This document shows, in pieces, positions 1 through 9,214 of a stretch of 64,000 bases of DNA; within the stretch, counting starts at the first letter, position 1, and each line of letters starts with the position of its first letter. Below the pieces are notes generated by a model. It saw nothing but the letters and a program-made list of their open reading frames with translations, was not told the origin of the DNA and did not search any database. The stretch is from Salibacterium salarium. Lineage in GTDB: Bacteria > Bacillota > Bacilli > Bacillales > Marinococcaceae. A program made the translations under genes and the position numbers. Location of the stretch: NCBI RefSeq assembly GCF_030813635.1, contig NZ_JAUSUM010000002.1, forward strand, positions 744,001 through 808,000, given 5' to 3'.

Positions 1-1
1 G

Positions 2-316
2 GATAAAGATGTATTTTCTATAAAAGATGTTCATTATGCCATATTAGAAGCAAACGGAAGTGTGAATGTTTTAAAAACACCACAGTCTTCCGCTGCTATG
101 AAGCCTGATGTATTAAGCAATCTTCCTGCCCCCTCCCCCCTTCCTCTAGCTGTAATTTTGGATGGAGAATGGGTGGAGGATAATATTAAAGAAGCCAATA
201 TCTCAAAAAATAAGATTTTGCGGCACCTTTATTCTAAAGATATTCCTGATATTGACCGTGTTTTGTACGCAGAATGGAATGGAGAATTCCCCCTCTACAT
301 TAATACGTATAATTAA
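2..316 (+). CDS. DUF421 (YetF-type) membrane protein, C-terminal part only
   Basis: The reading frame is open from the window edge, so the start and the N-terminal membrane segments lie outside. The visible 104 residues begin with a stretch of the SIKDVHYAILEANGSVNVL type, which is the hallmark of the soluble C-terminal domain of DUF421/YetF proteins, followed by a second small domain ending in PLYINTYN. Family members have N-terminal transmembrane helices and a cytosolic domain; their role is not established, and some are linked to spore or envelope physiology. It converges with scpB, with only 18 bases between the stops and no strong terminator. The family call is good; the function is unknown. 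Confidence 0.75.
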   Translation, partial: DKDVFSIKDVHYAILEANGSVNVLKTPQSSAAMKPDVLSNLPAPSPLPLAVILDGEWVEDNIKEANISKNKILRHLYSKDIPDIDRVLYAEWNGEFPLYINTYN

Positions 317-334
317 AAATAACAGTGCTCAAGA

Positions 335-904
335 CTACTCCTCATCCAATTGGTTAAAAAACAAATCAGCTTCTTCGGTTTCCTCCTCTATGGATTCATG
401 TAAATCCGGTAATTCCTGGATAGAAGGAATATTAAAATACTCAAGAAACCGTTCTGTTGTTTGATATATTATCGGGCGTCCCGGTGTCTGAGCACGGCCA
501 GCATCAATCACCAATGCTTTATTAACCAACGACTGTACCGCTTTTTCAGATTTAACGCCTCGTATATCATCAATTTCTGCTTTTGTTACCGGTTGATTAT
601 AAGCAATAATTGCTAAAGTTTCTAGGGCTGCCTGTGATAGGTTATTTTTTTCGGGCACCTCGGCAAGTTTTTCAATATAAGGTGCCGCTTCTTCACTTGT
701 TACCATCTGAAATTTACTTCCATAATTCTTAAGTTGCAGTCCTGGCATATTTAACTGCATCCAGTCTTTTAATTGATTTAAGTACTGCGTTGTTTCTTCT
801 TCGGAGATTCCAAGAACTCTTGCTGCGTCATGAACAACTAATCCCTCGTCTCCGCAAACATAAAGAAGTCCCTGCAATGCACCTTGAAGTTCTTCTTCAC
901 TCAC
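335..904 (-). CDS. scpB: ScpB, segregation and condensation protein B
   Basis: This 189-residue protein has the usual ScpB length. It has an acidic C-terminal tail and two winged-helix modules; the signature ALETLAIIAYNQPVTKAEID lies near residues 95-114 and RGVKSEKAVQSLV follows. ScpB dimers bind the ScpA kleisin and regulate the SMC condensin that organises and segregates the nucleoid. The start codon overlaps the end of scpA by 8 bases, indicating translational coupling. Assignment rests on the signature motif, length and the conserved scpA-scpB pair next to the riboflavin genes, as in B. subtilis. Confidence 0.96.
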   Translation of the reverse strand: MSEEELQGALQGLLYVCGDEGLVVHDAARVLGISEEETTQYLNQLKDWMQLNMPGLQLKNYGSKFQMVTSEEAAPYIEKLAEVPEKNNLSQAALETLAIIAYNQPVTKAEIDDIRGVKSEKAVQSLVNKALVIDAGRAQTPGRPIIYQTTERFLEYFNIPSIQELPDLHESIEEETEEADLFFNQLDEE

Positions 905-1652
905 TTACAAGATCCTCCTCCGTCTGATGAACGACAATTTCTTCAAAGTTCTCTGATTGAACACAGGTGACTTGTCGATTCTTCATTAATTCTAATATGG
1001 CTAAAAACGTTACGACAATATGCTGTCTTTCATGCAAAGGGAATAATTCAAAAAAGCCACTTTTCCCTTGATGTTGATGAAGATAGGTTAAAACTTCCGA
1101 CATTCTATCTTCCATAGAAATGTCATCTCCCTTGATTTTTGTCATTTTAGGAGATTTGTAACGAACTCTTTTCTTTAATTTTTCATAGGCATCGAGCATG
1201 TCAAATAATGATATATTATCTGGAAGATTGCTCTCTTTTTCTTTTCCACTTGATTCATCCGGCACAGTTGGTGCTTTTGCAAATTGAGCAGATCCTTGCT
1301 CTTCTTTTTCTTTCAGATGCTGAGCGGCCTCTTTATATTTCTTATACTCGACTAATCTTGATAGTAACTCTTCTCGTGGATCTTCCTCTTCTATGTAAAC
1401 CTCTTCATCCGTATTCGTATCTCCAGGAAGCAGCATCTTACTTTTTATTTCAAGTAATGTTGCAGCCATCACTAAATATTCGCTGGCTGCATCTAGTTCA
1501 AGTTCTTGCATAGCTTGTACATATTGTAAATACTGCTCTGTAATAGTCGCAACCGGTATATTATAAATATCTACTTCGGCTTGATGAATTAAGTGAAGTA
1601 ATAAATCCAATGGCCCTTCGAAACTGTCAAGTTGTACATTATATTTTTCCAT
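897..1652 (-). CDS. scpA: ScpA, segregation and condensation protein A (kleisin)
   Basis: The kleisin subunit of the SMC-ScpAB condensin. The N-terminal motif FEGPLDLLLHLIHQAEVDIY (about residues 11-30) is the SMC-neck-binding part of ScpA. The middle is charged and coiled, and the C-terminus is a winged helix that binds the SMC head. The ATG at 1652 is chosen over an upstream in-frame ATG at 1670 because a GGAGG sits six bases before it; the product is 251 residues, the family size. It is the first gene of the scpA-scpB pair and is divergent from the DUF309 gene. Confidence 0.96.
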   Translation of the reverse strand: MEKYNVQLDSFEGPLDLLLHLIHQAEVDIYNIPVATITEQYLQYVQAMQELELDAASEYLVMAATLLEIKSKMLLPGDTNTDEEVYIEEEDPREELLSRLVEYKKYKEAAQHLKEKEEQGSAQFAKAPTVPDESSGKEKESNLPDNISLFDMLDAYEKLKKRVRYKSPKMTKIKGDDISMEDRMSEVLTYLHQHQGKSGFFELFPLHERQHIVVTFLAILELMKNRQVTCVQSENFEEIVVHQTEEDLVSE

Positions 1653-1836
1653 TTCAATCCTCCACTGCAAAACTTCATTCGTAAGGATAAAACAAATTAT
1701 ATCATATCGCCTTCTTTGCAGGTCATATCTTTTATTATTTCATTATATAGAAAAGTAAATAATATGTATGTTACGATTTTCTCACCTTTACTATAATGTT
1801 TATGTTTATAAAACATGACGAAAAGGAGGGACCAAA

Positions 1837-2367
1837 GTGTATCCAGATTCATATATTGAATATTTAATACAATTTCATTCTTATCGGGACTTCTTTGAGT
1901 GTCATGAAATTTTAGAAGAACATTGGAAAGAAAACGATATAACAAATCGTAACAGCCCTTGGGTAGGATTAATTCAAGTAGCAGTCGGTCTTTATCACCA
2001 TAGAAGAGAGAACTTTCGCGGAGCAGAAAAGATTTTGAAAAGCGCCTATTCCATACTAGAAAAAAATTCTGAACACATACAGCAATTAGGTATTAATTAT
2101 TCGGAGTTCCTAACTTTAGTGAACGACCGTATTGCTGCTATTCAAGCAGACAAAGACTATGTTGACATCAATTTACCATTAACGGACCATGATTTAATCG
2201 ATCAATGTAAAAAAGAATCCATAAAGCAAAATGTCCCTTGGATTGCTGCAAGCGACATGACAAATAAACACTTAATACACCGCCACATTCTTCGTGACCG
2301 CACGGAAATAGATGAAGAAAGACTTCATCAAAAACAAATGAAAAGAAAGACTACTCCACGAAAGTAA
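1837..2367 (+). CDS. ypuF: DUF309 family protein (YpuF-like)
   Basis: The 176-residue product opens with the DUF309 pattern, including FHSYRDFFECHEILEEHWKE (about residues 10-29) and the downstream WVGLIQVAVGLYHHRR. This helical, HE-rich motif defines the family, whose biochemical role is unknown. A GTG start is preceded by AAAGGAGGG at good spacing. B. subtilis ypuF occupies the same place between ribT and scpA, so the symbol is given by synteny. The tail after residue 150 is basic and probably disordered. It is divergent from scpA and convergent with ribT across a shared hairpin. Confidence 0.85.
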   Translation: MYPDSYIEYLIQFHSYRDFFECHEILEEHWKENDITNRNSPWVGLIQVAVGLYHHRRENFRGAEKILKSAYSILEKNSEHIQQLGINYSEFLTLVNDRIAAIQADKDYVDINLPLTDHDLIDQCKKESIKQNVPWIAASDMTNKHLIHRHILRDRTEIDEERLHQKQMKRKTTPRK

Positions 2368-2370
2368 TAG

Positions 2371-2401
2371 AAGCTGTCCCGGCAACATTCCGGAACAGCT
2401 T
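2371..2401. terminator. Hairpin between DUF309 gene and ribT
   Basis: A 12-bp stem with one mismatch, AAGCTGTCCCGG against CCGGAACAGCTT, closes over a short loop just after the DUF309 stop and just before the convergent ribT stop. The plus side is followed by a T-rich stretch, so it most likely ends the DUF309 transcript and may also serve ribT. Confidence 0.65.
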
Positions 2402-2407
2402 CATTTA

Positions 2408-2794
2408 TTAGCCACTTGCTTCCCCTGTTTCTCCATTTGTAGGTTTATCTTCCTTCATACAAGTTCCAAGAAAATCGGTTGTTTCATCGCAACCAATAAG
2501 TTCTCCATCCAGACGTTCTTTCATTGTTAGTACCATTTTTCGTCCTATACCTTCATCTCTATATGATGGATTGACACATATATGCTTTAATTCGGCGGAT
2601 CCTTCATCAAAGAAATATAGACCCATCACTCCGATAATATCCTCTTTTTCTTTCCATAGATATAGCTGCCATTGATTGTCATTTTCATAAGTGTTGACTG
2701 TTTCCTGGAGTTTTTTGACTTCCTTTTCTTCCGGCATATATGAAAGTAGACCCATAGCAATTTTTTTGTAGGCGGATTTAAACTTTATAAACAT
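2408..2794 (-). CDS. ribT: RibT, GNAT-family acetyltransferase of the riboflavin operon
   Basis: This 128-residue protein resembles B. subtilis RibT. The N-terminus reads FKSAYKKIAMGLLSYMPEEK, and a GNAT acetyl-CoA-binding loop of the form RDEGIGRKM lies near residue 85. RibT has no settled role in flavin synthesis; the family acetylates an unknown substrate. The ATG at 2794 is chosen because AGGGATGG precedes it at normal spacing, while the ATG at 2803 would overlap that site. A 230-base gap holding a possible terminator and a palindrome separates it from ribH, so it may be transcribed partly on its own. Confidence 0.85.
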   Translation of the reverse strand: MFIKFKSAYKKIAMGLLSYMPEEKEVKKLQETVNTYENDNQWQLYLWKEKEDIIGVMGLYFFDEGSAELKHICVNPSYRDEGIGRKMVLTMKERLDGELIGCDETTDFLGTCMKEDKPTNGETGEASG

Positions 2795-2814
2795 CTTAAC
2801 CATCCCTTATTTTT

Positions 2815-2834
2815 GAGAGAAAAAATTTTTCTCT
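2815..2834. repeat. Perfect 20-bp palindrome upstream of ribT
   Basis: GAGAGAAAAATTTTTCTCTC reads identically on both strands and lies 12 bases ahead of the ribT ribosome binding site. It could be an operator or an RNA hairpin in the ribT leader. No known factor site is recognised. Confidence 0.6.
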
Positions 2835-2988
2835 CACTATACTTCATGAAAAGCGTTCCAATTGGGGAATGTGCGAAAATGAGTTTCTTTCCATCGTTCG
2901 CTTACTCACCCACATCATATACAAATTTCATTGTAACTTTCGCCTAATTTAACTTGAAATTTGTAACTGGCTATAAGGGCAAAGAGAA

Positions 2989-3010
2989 ACATGACGGGTT
3001 TCCGCCATGT
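2989..3010 (-). terminator. Possible weak terminator after ribH
   Basis: On the minus strand ACATGGCGG and CCCGTCATGT can pair, with one mismatch, around a small loop about 20 bases after the ribH stop, followed by a moderately T-rich tract. The tail is weak, so partial read-through to ribT is likely. Confidence 0.4.
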
Positions 3011-3030
3011 CCATGTCGTCCTATATTAGT

Positions 3031-3504
3031 TTACCCTTTTTGTAAGCTTTTATCAAGGTTGGCCATTTCAATTGCAGCAAGGGCTGCATCCGCTCCTTTG
3101 TTACCTGCTTTCGTTCCAGCTCTTTCAATGGCTTGTTCAATTGTATTCGTCGTTAATACACCGAAAATAACCGGCAATCCTTTTTCAAGAGATATATTTC
3201 CTACTCCTTTTGCTGCTTCTCCACAAACATAATCAAAGTGAGGAGTTGAACCTTTAATAACCGTTCCTAATGTTATAATCGCATCATATTTGTTAGTTTC
3301 TGCCATTTTCTTCGCAGCATATGGAATTTCAAAAGCACCGGGAACCCAAGCAATATCAATGTTTGTTTCCTCTACACCGTGTCTTTTTAAAGAGTCTTCT
3401 GCTCCTTCAAGAAGTTTTTCGGTTATAAAATGATTGAACCTACCGGCAACAATCCCAATTTTTAAATTTGTTCCGACTAGATTACCTTCAAATACATTTG
3501 TCAC
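3031..3504 (-). CDS. ribH: RibH, 6,7-dimethyl-8-ribityllumazine synthase
   Basis: RibH condenses 5-amino-6-ribitylamino-uracil with 3,4-dihydroxy-2-butanone 4-phosphate to give the lumazine precursor of riboflavin; it typically forms 60-subunit shells. The 157-residue product contains [24 protein letters not shown] and [14 protein letters not shown], all standard active-site elements, including the conserved His after the substrate loop. GTG start after AAGGAGATGA. It follows ribBA by 20 bases in the operon ribD-ribE-ribBA-ribH. Confidence 0.97.
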   Translation of the reverse strand: MTNVFEGNLVGTNLKIGIVAGRFNHFITEKLLEGAEDSLKRHGVEETNIDIAWVPGAFEIPYAAKKMAETNKYDAIITLGTVIKGSTPHFDYVCGEAAKGVGNISLEKGLPVIFGVLTTNTIEQAIERAGTKAGNKGADAALAAIEMANLDKSLQKG

Positions 3505-3524
3505 TATCTTTCATCTCCTTTTTA

Positions 3525-4733
3525 TTAAAAATGCAGCATATGTCCAAGTTTAGAGTACTTTGTTCGCATATATTTTTCATTATCTTTATTATAAGGAAGT
3601 TGCAACGCTACTCTTTCTGTTACTTCAAGTCCATATCCTTTCAAACCAGTTATTTTACGCGGATTATTCGTTAAAAGTCTCATCTTTGTCACACCTAAAT
3701 CCCTTAGAACTTGTGCTCCAATTCCATAGTCACGTAAATCCGGTTTAAATCCTAATTTTTCGTTTGCTTCCACTGTGTCGTACCCTTGTTCTTGAAGTTG
3801 ATATGCTTTCATTTTATTAATTAATCCAATACCTCGGCCTTCTTGTCTCATGTAAAGCAGTATTCCCCGTCCTTCTTTTTCAATCTGCTGGAGAGCAGCT
3901 TGAAGTTGAGGACCACAATCGCAACGATGCGACCCGAAAACATCACCAGTAAGACACTCCGAATGAACTCGTACGAGAGTCGGTTCATCTGGAACCAACT
4001 GTCCTTTTATTAAAGCAATACTTTCCTTATCATCAACAACAGACGTATATCCAACTGCTCGAAAGTCACCGAAATCTGTCGGAAGGTTGATTTCTGCTTC
4101 TTTTTTCACTAGTTTATCTTTTTTATGACGGTATTGTATTAAATCCTTAATCGTAATCATTTTCAGTTCGTGCGTATCTGCTATTTCTCTTAAATCAGGA
4201 ACACGTGCCATTTCACCATCGTCCTTTATCACTTCACAGATGACACCAGCTGGTTCAGAACCAGACAGCCTTGCTAAATCAATAGCTGCTTCTGTATGTC
4301 CTGCTCTGCGGAGGACGCCACCATTTTTTGCAATTAGAGGGAAAACATGACCAGGACGCTTGAAATGATAACTTTTGCTATCTGGTTTAAGCAAGGCTTG
4401 AATCGTTTCTGCTCGCTCTGTTGCTGAAATACCGGTTTTAGCAGATTCATGATCAATACTAACAGTAAAAGCTGTGCCATGTGGATCTGTGTTATGATCA
4501 ACCATCGGAACCAGTTCTAGTTCTTCAGCTTTCTGTTCTGTAATAGGGGTACAAACCAGTCCTCTTCCGTGGGTAATCATAAAATTAATCGTCTCTGGCT
4601 TAATCTGATCAGCCAATGCGACAAAATCACCTTCATTTTCTCTATCTTCATCATCACATACAATAACTGTTTTCCCTTGCATTAACTCATATATTGCTTC
4701 CTCAATAGGGTCAAAAATATGTTCATTTGCCAC
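3525..4733 (-). CDS. ribA: RibBA, bifunctional DHBP synthase / GTP cyclohydrolase II
   Basis: The 402-residue fusion carries two enzymes. The N-terminal domain (about 1-205) is 3,4-dihydroxy-2-butanone 4-phosphate synthase, with [12 protein letters not shown] and [12 protein letters not shown]. The C-terminal domain is GTP cyclohydrolase II, with the zinc site [15 protein letters not shown] and the catalytic RQEGRGIGL. Together they supply both branches of riboflavin synthesis. The GTG at 4733 is chosen because AAGGG precedes it and the protein then starts just before the conserved core; an in-frame codon 48 bases upstream lacks support. Also named ribBA. Confidence 0.97.
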   Translation of the reverse strand: MANEHIFDPIEEAIYELMQGKTVIVCDDEDRENEGDFVALADQIKPETINFMITHGRGLVCTPITEQKAEELELVPMVDHNTDPHGTAFTVSIDHESAKTGISATERAETIQALLKPDSKSYHFKRPGHVFPLIAKNGGVLRRAGHTEAAIDLARLSGSEPAGVICEVIKDDGEMARVPDLREIADTHELKMITIKDLIQYRHKKDKLVKKEAEINLPTDFGDFRAVGYTSVVDDKESIALIKGQLVPDEPTLVRVHSECLTGDVFGSHRCDCGPQLQAALQQIEKEGRGILLYMRQEGRGIGLINKMKAYQLQEQGYDTVEANEKLGFKPDLRDYGIGAQVLRDLGVTKMRLLTNNPRKITGLKGYGLEVTERVALQLPYNKDNEKYMRTKYSKLGHMLHF

Positions 4734-4767
4734 TATAATCCCTTCTTTCCCCTCCAAATAATAACTA

Positions 4768-5421
4768 TTACATAAAACCATTCTCTTTTAGCGTTTGCTC
4801 ATTTATCCTCTCAGCTGAAGAATGATAACGCGTATTTAATAACCTATCCGTATACTTCATCAGCATATCCGTTTCGATATTTACGGGATCACCTGGCGCT
4901 TTTTCACCTATGATTGTTTCCTCCCAAGTATGTGGAATTAGCGATATAGTAAATGAATGACTGTTATCATCCACTCCAAAAATGGTAAGACTAATGCCAT
5001 CGACCGCAACCGATCCTTTTAGCATCATATAAGGCATTAGATTTTCTGGAACAGTAATGTCTACATAATACGCATTTTCATAAGGAACCATCGTAGAGAT
5101 TGTTCCAAGTGCATCCACGTGACCACTGACAAAGTGTCCGCCAAATCTTCCATCAGCAGGCATAGCTCTTTCTACATTAACAGCTGTGCCTTCTTTTAGT
5201 TTCTTTAAACTGGTAGCAGTCATTGTTTCCGGCATGACATCCACTGTAAAAGATTCTTCGTCAAACGATGTCACCGTCAAGCACACTCCATTAACAGATA
5301 TGCTATCTCCCAATGCGATACCTGAAATAATATCCTTTGCTTTTAATGTAAGGACCATCGTATCGGATGTTTTATTTATTTTCAAAACGTTTGCTTTTTC
5401 TTCAATTATTCCTGTAAACAC
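4768..5421 (-). CDS. ribE: RibE, riboflavin synthase alpha subunit
   Basis: This enzyme dismutates two lumazine molecules to riboflavin. The 217-residue protein starts MFTGIIEE and has two internally repeated barrel halves, seen as [13 protein letters not shown] near residue 37 and [12 protein letters not shown] near residue 135. [13 protein letters not shown] marks the substrate-binding part. The GTG start overlaps the ribD stop by one base, so the two are translationally coupled. Length and motifs are normal. Confidence 0.97.
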   Translation of the reverse strand: MFTGIIEEKANVLKINKTSDTMVLTLKAKDIISGIALGDSISVNGVCLTVTSFDEESFTVDVMPETMTATSLKKLKEGTAVNVERAMPADGRFGGHFVSGHVDALGTISTMVPYENAYYVDITVPENLMPYMMLKGSVAVDGISLTIFGVDDNSHSFTISLIPHTWEETIIGEKAPGDPVNIETDMLMKYTDRLLNTRYHSSAERINEQTLKENGFM

Positions 5422-6518
5422 TATGCATTTTCACCCCTTTTAACCGTAGCAGTAATTTTTATGTCATCTCCAATGTTTTCTACTGAATGAATATTTAAAT
5501 TCGGAACTTCCATTATAGATGCAATACCTTGGCCACCAATAACAGAAGGCGCTGCTTTTCCACCAATAAGCTTTGGTGCTATATAACAAATCATTTCCTG
5601 AAAAGCTTGATTTTCGAGAAAACTTCCATGAATCTCAGCGCCTCCTTCAACGTAAACAGATAACACTTTTTTATCACCTAAAATTTGTAACACTTCGTTT
5701 ATGTTCACATAGGGAGAGGACGAAGGAAATACAGAAGCGCCTGACTCTTCCAAGGACTTCAACTTTTCTTTGTCCGCATTTTTGGCACAAAAAATCCAGA
5801 CTGGAGCTTCATCATCTTGTAACATGTTAGCCGTTAAAGGAATCTTTAAATGATGGTCAAGTACAATTCTAGTCGGCTGGCTTGCTCCATTTTTCAATCG
5901 TGCGGTTAAAGTTGGATCATCTTGCAGGACAGTGCCAATACCAACTAGGATAGCATCATGTTGGTGCCGCAAAACATGACTATCTTCTCTAGCTTTTTCC
6001 CCCGTAATCCATTGACTTTCACCACTATACGTAGACGTTTTGCCATCTAAGGAAGCAGCTGTTTTGAGGGTTACATATGGCTTTCTTGTTTCAATATAGT
6101 GAAAAAAGTGTCGATTGAGCCAGTCTGCTTGTTCTTTTCCCACCCCTGTTGTAACCTCGATACCTGCCTGCTCTAAACGTTTCACACCTTGCCCTGCAAC
6201 ATCCGGATTAGGATCATACGTTGCGATAACTGCCCGCTTAATATTTTTTTCAATAATCAAATTGGCACATGGCGGCGTTAGTCCAAAATGACTGCAGGGC
6301 TCTAATGTAATATAAATTGTTGCACCATCAGCTTGAGCACCTGCCATTGACAATGCATGAACTTCAGCGTGTTCATGACCTGCCTGTAAATGTGCTCCCA
6401 TTCCTATAACTTTTCCATTCTTCACCACTACCGCTCCAACCACCGGATTCGGTGATGTTTGACCTTGTGTACTTTCAGCCATTTGTAAAGCAAGTCTCAT
6501 GTAGTCCGTGTCTGTCAT
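5421..6518 (-). CDS. ribD: RibD, pyrimidine deaminase/reductase
   Basis: The first structural gene of the riboflavin operon, 365 residues. The N-terminal deaminase domain has the zinc ligands HAEVHAL (near residue 49) and PCSHFGLTPPC (near residue 75). The C-terminal half is the NADPH-dependent reductase, with TLKTAASLDGKTS, SQWITG and an EGG motif (VYVEGGAEIHG). It converts the GTP cyclohydrolase product to 5-amino-6-ribitylamino-uracil phosphate. An AGAGGA-type site precedes the ATG. Expression is expected to be set by the FMN riboswitch 265 bases upstream. Confidence 0.97.
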   Translation of the reverse strand: MTDTDYMRLALQMAESTQGQTSPNPVVGAVVVKNGKVIGMGAHLQAGHEHAEVHALSMAGAQADGATIYITLEPCSHFGLTPPCANLIIEKNIKRAVIATYDPNPDVAGQGVKRLEQAGIEVTTGVGKEQADWLNRHFFHYIETRKPYVTLKTAASLDGKTSTYSGESQWITGEKAREDSHVLRHQHDAILVGIGTVLQDDPTLTARLKNGASQPTRIVLDHHLKIPLTANMLQDDEAPVWIFCAKNADKEKLKSLEESGASVFPSSSPYVNINEVLQILGDKKVLSVYVEGGAEIHGSFLENQAFQEMICYIAPKLIGGKAAPSVIGGQGIASIMEVPNLNIHSVENIGDDIKITATVKRGENA

Positions 6519-6618
6519 TCTTATTCTTCCTCTTTTCGTTTCTTAAATTACTCAAGAAAAGCGTAATGTCCGCCTGTGGCTAAACACACACTAAAATCGC
6601 AATCTTATACCATAATAA

Positions 6619-6652
6619 ACACCCTGAAGAAAGATATACTTCTCCAGGGTGT
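6619..6652 (-). terminator. Expression-platform terminator of the FMN riboswitch
   Basis: On the minus strand ACACCCTG pairs with CAGGGTGT around an inner GAGAAG/CTTC helix, and TTATTATG follows. It lies between the aptamer and ribD, where FMN-dependent transcription termination would act. Confidence 0.75.
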
Positions 6653-6782
6653 AAACAGCGTGCTCAAATAAGCCATTATATAAAAATATAATGAAAAGAT
6701 TAGACCATCACCTTCATGTTTATAAGGACAAAGGTGCAACGTGAGCGTTATAAGTCTATGTCTCATTTATTGAACACGGTTC

Positions 6783-6927
6783 TCCTTCTCCCATCCAGAC
6801 TTTCACTGTCGGCTCTGGAATTTCACCAGATCCACCGCAAAAGATAAATAATTCCTTTTACGGGTCGCGGACTAAAAAGTGATTTGACTTTATCACCGCC
6901 GATTGGGAATTTCACCCTACCCCGAAG
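6783..6927 (-). ncRNA. FMN riboswitch (RFN element)
   Basis: Read on the minus strand, the region contains the conserved RFN segments in order: GGGGTAGGGTGAAATTCCC, CGGCGGTGATAAAG, GCGACCC, GCGGTGGATCTGGTG, AAATTCCAGAGCCGACAG and a closing GTCTGGATGGGAGAAG. These are the junction strands of the six-helix FMN aptamer. FMN binding is known to favour the downstream terminator and shut off riboflavin synthesis. The gap 6519-7022 holds only this leader, its terminator at 6619-6652 and AT-rich flanks; no coding frame is supported there. A promoter upstream of 6927 is not clear. Confidence 0.97.
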
Positions 6928-7022
6928 TTTGCACAAGCCGTATTAGTGACTCATGACTGAACCGTTTTATTGTATTTTGATACTTGATATATATAGATTT
7001 TATCCTTCTTGTTAGTAAAACG

Positions 7023-7169
7023 TCAACTATTTGAATTTTCATGTTCAATAGGGTTCGCACAATCAAAACAATATAATCTTTCGTGTTTACTTATTACTCC
7101 ATTTAAAAATCCATCCATACACAAAATTTCTTTTCCACAAACACTGCACTCCCCGACTACCTCTTTCAT
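7023..7169 (-). CDS. Small zinc-ribbon protein, function unknown
   Basis: A 48-residue gene with a strong GGAGGAG site before its ATG. Two Cys pairs, ECSVCGK (Cys8, Cys11) and LYCFDCA (Cys34, Cys37), frame a short hydrophobic middle reading MDGFLNGVI. This spacing suits a treble-clef or zinc-ribbon fold that binds one zinc ion. It stands alone between the riboflavin leader and ppiB, on the same strand as both. I do not recognise a named family; a nucleic-acid or protein adaptor role is possible but unsupported. Confidence 0.7.
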   Translation of the reverse strand: MKEVVGECSVCGKEILCMDGFLNGVISKHERLYCFDCANPIEHENSNS

Positions 7170-7325
7170 TAATTCTCCTCCTTAAGCTCTTACACGGTAA
7201 TACTTGCATCCAACACTCCAAGTGCGAAGAATCGAGGCTGCTGCTAAAAAAAGCATGAGTCGAAGACCCTGGAGAACGAAACATGAGCTCGATAGCTCAC
7301 ACGAAGGCGGCAAAAAGTTGAAAAA

Positions 7326-7350
7326 ACCGGCAGCTATCATCACTGCCGGT
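7326..7350 (-). terminator. Terminator after ppiB
   Basis: On the minus strand an 8-bp perfect stem ACCGGCAG/CTGCCGGT with a 9-base loop is followed by TTTTTTC. It begins six bases after the ppiB stop. Confidence 0.93.
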
Positions 7351-7355
7351 AACAC

Positions 7356-7790
7356 TTATTCATCCCATACCTTCACTTTTTTCATAATATCCCCTTGCTG
7401 GATGCGATCTACCGACTCCATTCCATCTATCACTTTTCCAAAGACAGTATGAACTCCATCCAAATGCGGCTGATTTTGGAACAAAATAAAAAATTGACTT
7501 CCACCTGTATCTTTTCCTGCATGCGCCATAGATAAATAACCACGTTCATTCTTATAAGGATTACCTTCTGTTTCACATTTTATGGTATATCCGGGACCAC
7601 CTGATCCTATGCCATTCGGACATCCTCCTTGTGCAACAAATCCTGGTATAACACGATGAAAATTAAGCCCATCGTAAAAACCTTGATTAGCCAGATGTTC
7701 AAAGTTTTCTACTGTTTTTGGCGCAGCATCCGGAAAAAACTCAAGCTGTATCTTTTCTCCATTTTCAAATTCAATGGCACCTGTTTTCAT
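7356..7790 (-). CDS. ppiB: PpiB, cyclophilin-type peptidyl-prolyl isomerase
   Basis: A cytosolic cyclophilin that accelerates prolyl bond isomerisation in folding proteins. The 144-residue product has [15 protein letters not shown] (the catalytic Arg region), the GSQFFI motif and [12 protein letters not shown], all in family order. The ATG at 7790 is preferred because AGAGGA lies six bases ahead and the length then matches B. subtilis PpiB; earlier in-frame ATGs have no spacing for this site. It lies 16 bases after lysA and is probably co-transcribed with it. Confidence 0.95.
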   Translation of the reverse strand: MKTGAIEFENGEKIQLEFFPDAAPKTVENFEHLANQGFYDGLNFHRVIPGFVAQGGCPNGIGSGGPGYTIKCETEGNPYKNERGYLSMAHAGKDTGGSQFFILFQNQPHLDGVHTVFGKVIDGMESVDRIQQGDIMKKVKVWDE

Positions 7791-7806
7791 ATTCATTCCT
7801 CTTTTC

Positions 7807-9126
7807 TTATACTTTTTCGTTCGTATGAAGTGGTAAATCATTTTTCAACAAATCTTCAAGTGTCTCCGCTTGCACAACAAGGCTACTTTCCCCGTTTTCA
7901 ACAAAAACAACAGGCGGCCGTGCCACTCTATTATAATTATTAGCCATCGAATAGCCATATGCCCCTGTACAGAATACGGCCAATACATCTTGAAATTCCA
8001 CTTCCGGAAGAGCTAAATTCCATATTAACATATCGCCGCTTTCACAGCACTTTCCAGCAACTGAAAAAGTTTCATTTGTTTCATCGTTAGCTCGATTTGC
8101 GAGAATACCTTCATATTCTGCTTGATATAATGCAGGTCTTATGTTATCCGTCATCCCTCCATCAACAGAAAGATACCTGCGGACACCAGGAATATCCTTT
8201 TTTGAACCTACAGTATATAAAGTTGTACCTGCATCCCCTGTGATAGAACGTCCAGGTTCAATCCATATTTCCGGCACATTCATTCCTGTGTTTTCCGCTT
8301 CCCTTTTTATAGCTGCAATTAAGTCTTTCACATATTGCTCAGGTGGAAGTGGTTCATCTCCTTCTACATAACGAATACCAAAACCTCCGCCTGCATTAAA
8401 TACTTCCGGAACAAAGTCATATAGTTCTTTCCAGCGCTGAAACTCTTTGAACAACTTCTCTACTGTAAGAACAAATCCATCTGTATCAAAAATTTGTGAT
8501 CCTATATGACTATGAACTCCGCGAAGATAAAGGTAACGATCCGCTTGAATAATTTCAATCGCCTGATCAGCTTGTCCACTCGATAAATCAAAACCAAATT
8601 TTGAATCTTCTTGACCTGTTGAAATATATTCATGGGTGTGTGCTTCGACGCCAGGAGTTGTTCTTATTAATACATCCATTGTTTGTTGTCTGAATGCTAT
8701 TTTTTCCTGCAACAACGATAGTTCATAAAAATTGTCAAGCACTATACATCCTATTCCCAAATCTAAAGCAAAGTCAATTTCTTCCGGACTTTTATTGTTG
8801 CCGTGAAAATGCACACGCTCCATCGGGAAATTTGCTTTTTTGGCAGTCATCAATTCTCCGCTTGACACAACATCTAAACTAAGTCCCAGCTCGTCAGCCA
8901 ATTGGAACATAGCGATGCAACTGAATGCTTTGCTGGCATATGCAACCTGATGATTAATTCCGGCTTCTTCAAATGCTTTTTTAAACCCAATTGCTCGTTC
9001 ACGTATCAAAGCTACGTCATATACGTAAACAGGAGTTCCAAATTCACGTGTTATATGAACCGTATCAACCCCACCTATTTCCAGGTGATTTTTGTTATTT
9101 ATCGTACTCGTTCCGTGTAAATACAT
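7807..9126 (-). CDS. lysA: LysA, diaminopimelate decarboxylase
   Basis: Catalyses the last step of lysine synthesis, decarboxylating meso-diaminopimelate. It is a PLP enzyme of the alanine racemase fold; the cofactor Lys is in VAYASKAF (Lys66), with [21 protein letters not shown] and CESGDMLIW following in the expected order. The ATG at 9126, after AAGGAGAG, gives 439 residues, the same as B. subtilis LysA. It sits downstream of the spoVA operon as in B. subtilis. The 88-base gap before it has no clear terminator, so forespore read-through is possible. Confidence 0.97.
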   Translation of the reverse strand: MYLHGTSTINNKNHLEIGGVDTVHITREFGTPVYVYDVALIRERAIGFKKAFEEAGINHQVAYASKAFSCIAMFQLADELGLSLDVVSSGELMTAKKANFPMERVHFHGNNKSPEEIDFALDLGIGCIVLDNFYELSLLQEKIAFRQQTMDVLIRTTPGVEAHTHEYISTGQEDSKFGFDLSSGQADQAIEIIQADRYLYLRGVHSHIGSQIFDTDGFVLTVEKLFKEFQRWKELYDFVPEVFNAGGGFGIRYVEGDEPLPPEQYVKDLIAAIKREAENTGMNVPEIWIEPGRSITGDAGTTLYTVGSKKDIPGVRRYLSVDGGMTDNIRPALYQAEYEGILANRANDETNETFSVAGKCCESGDMLIWNLALPEVEFQDVLAVFCTGAYGYSMANNYNRVARPPVVFVENGESSLVVQAETLEDLLKNDLPLHTNEKV

Positions 9127-9214
9127 AATCTGTTCTCTCCTTAACACCGTCAAATGAATGATTACATTTTAGCATCATTTCCTCAGTAGAAAAAGGGAGT
9201 TACATTTGATTAAA

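Noticed and set aside
1697-1945. 82-codon minus-strand frame over the start of the DUF309 gene
   Set aside because: It is antisense to a supported gene, is low in complexity and has no ribosome binding site.
7087-7284. 65-codon minus-strand frame overlapping the zinc-ribbon gene
   Set aside because: It runs in another frame through the zinc-ribbon gene, has no ribosome binding site at its start, and lacks recognisable motifs.
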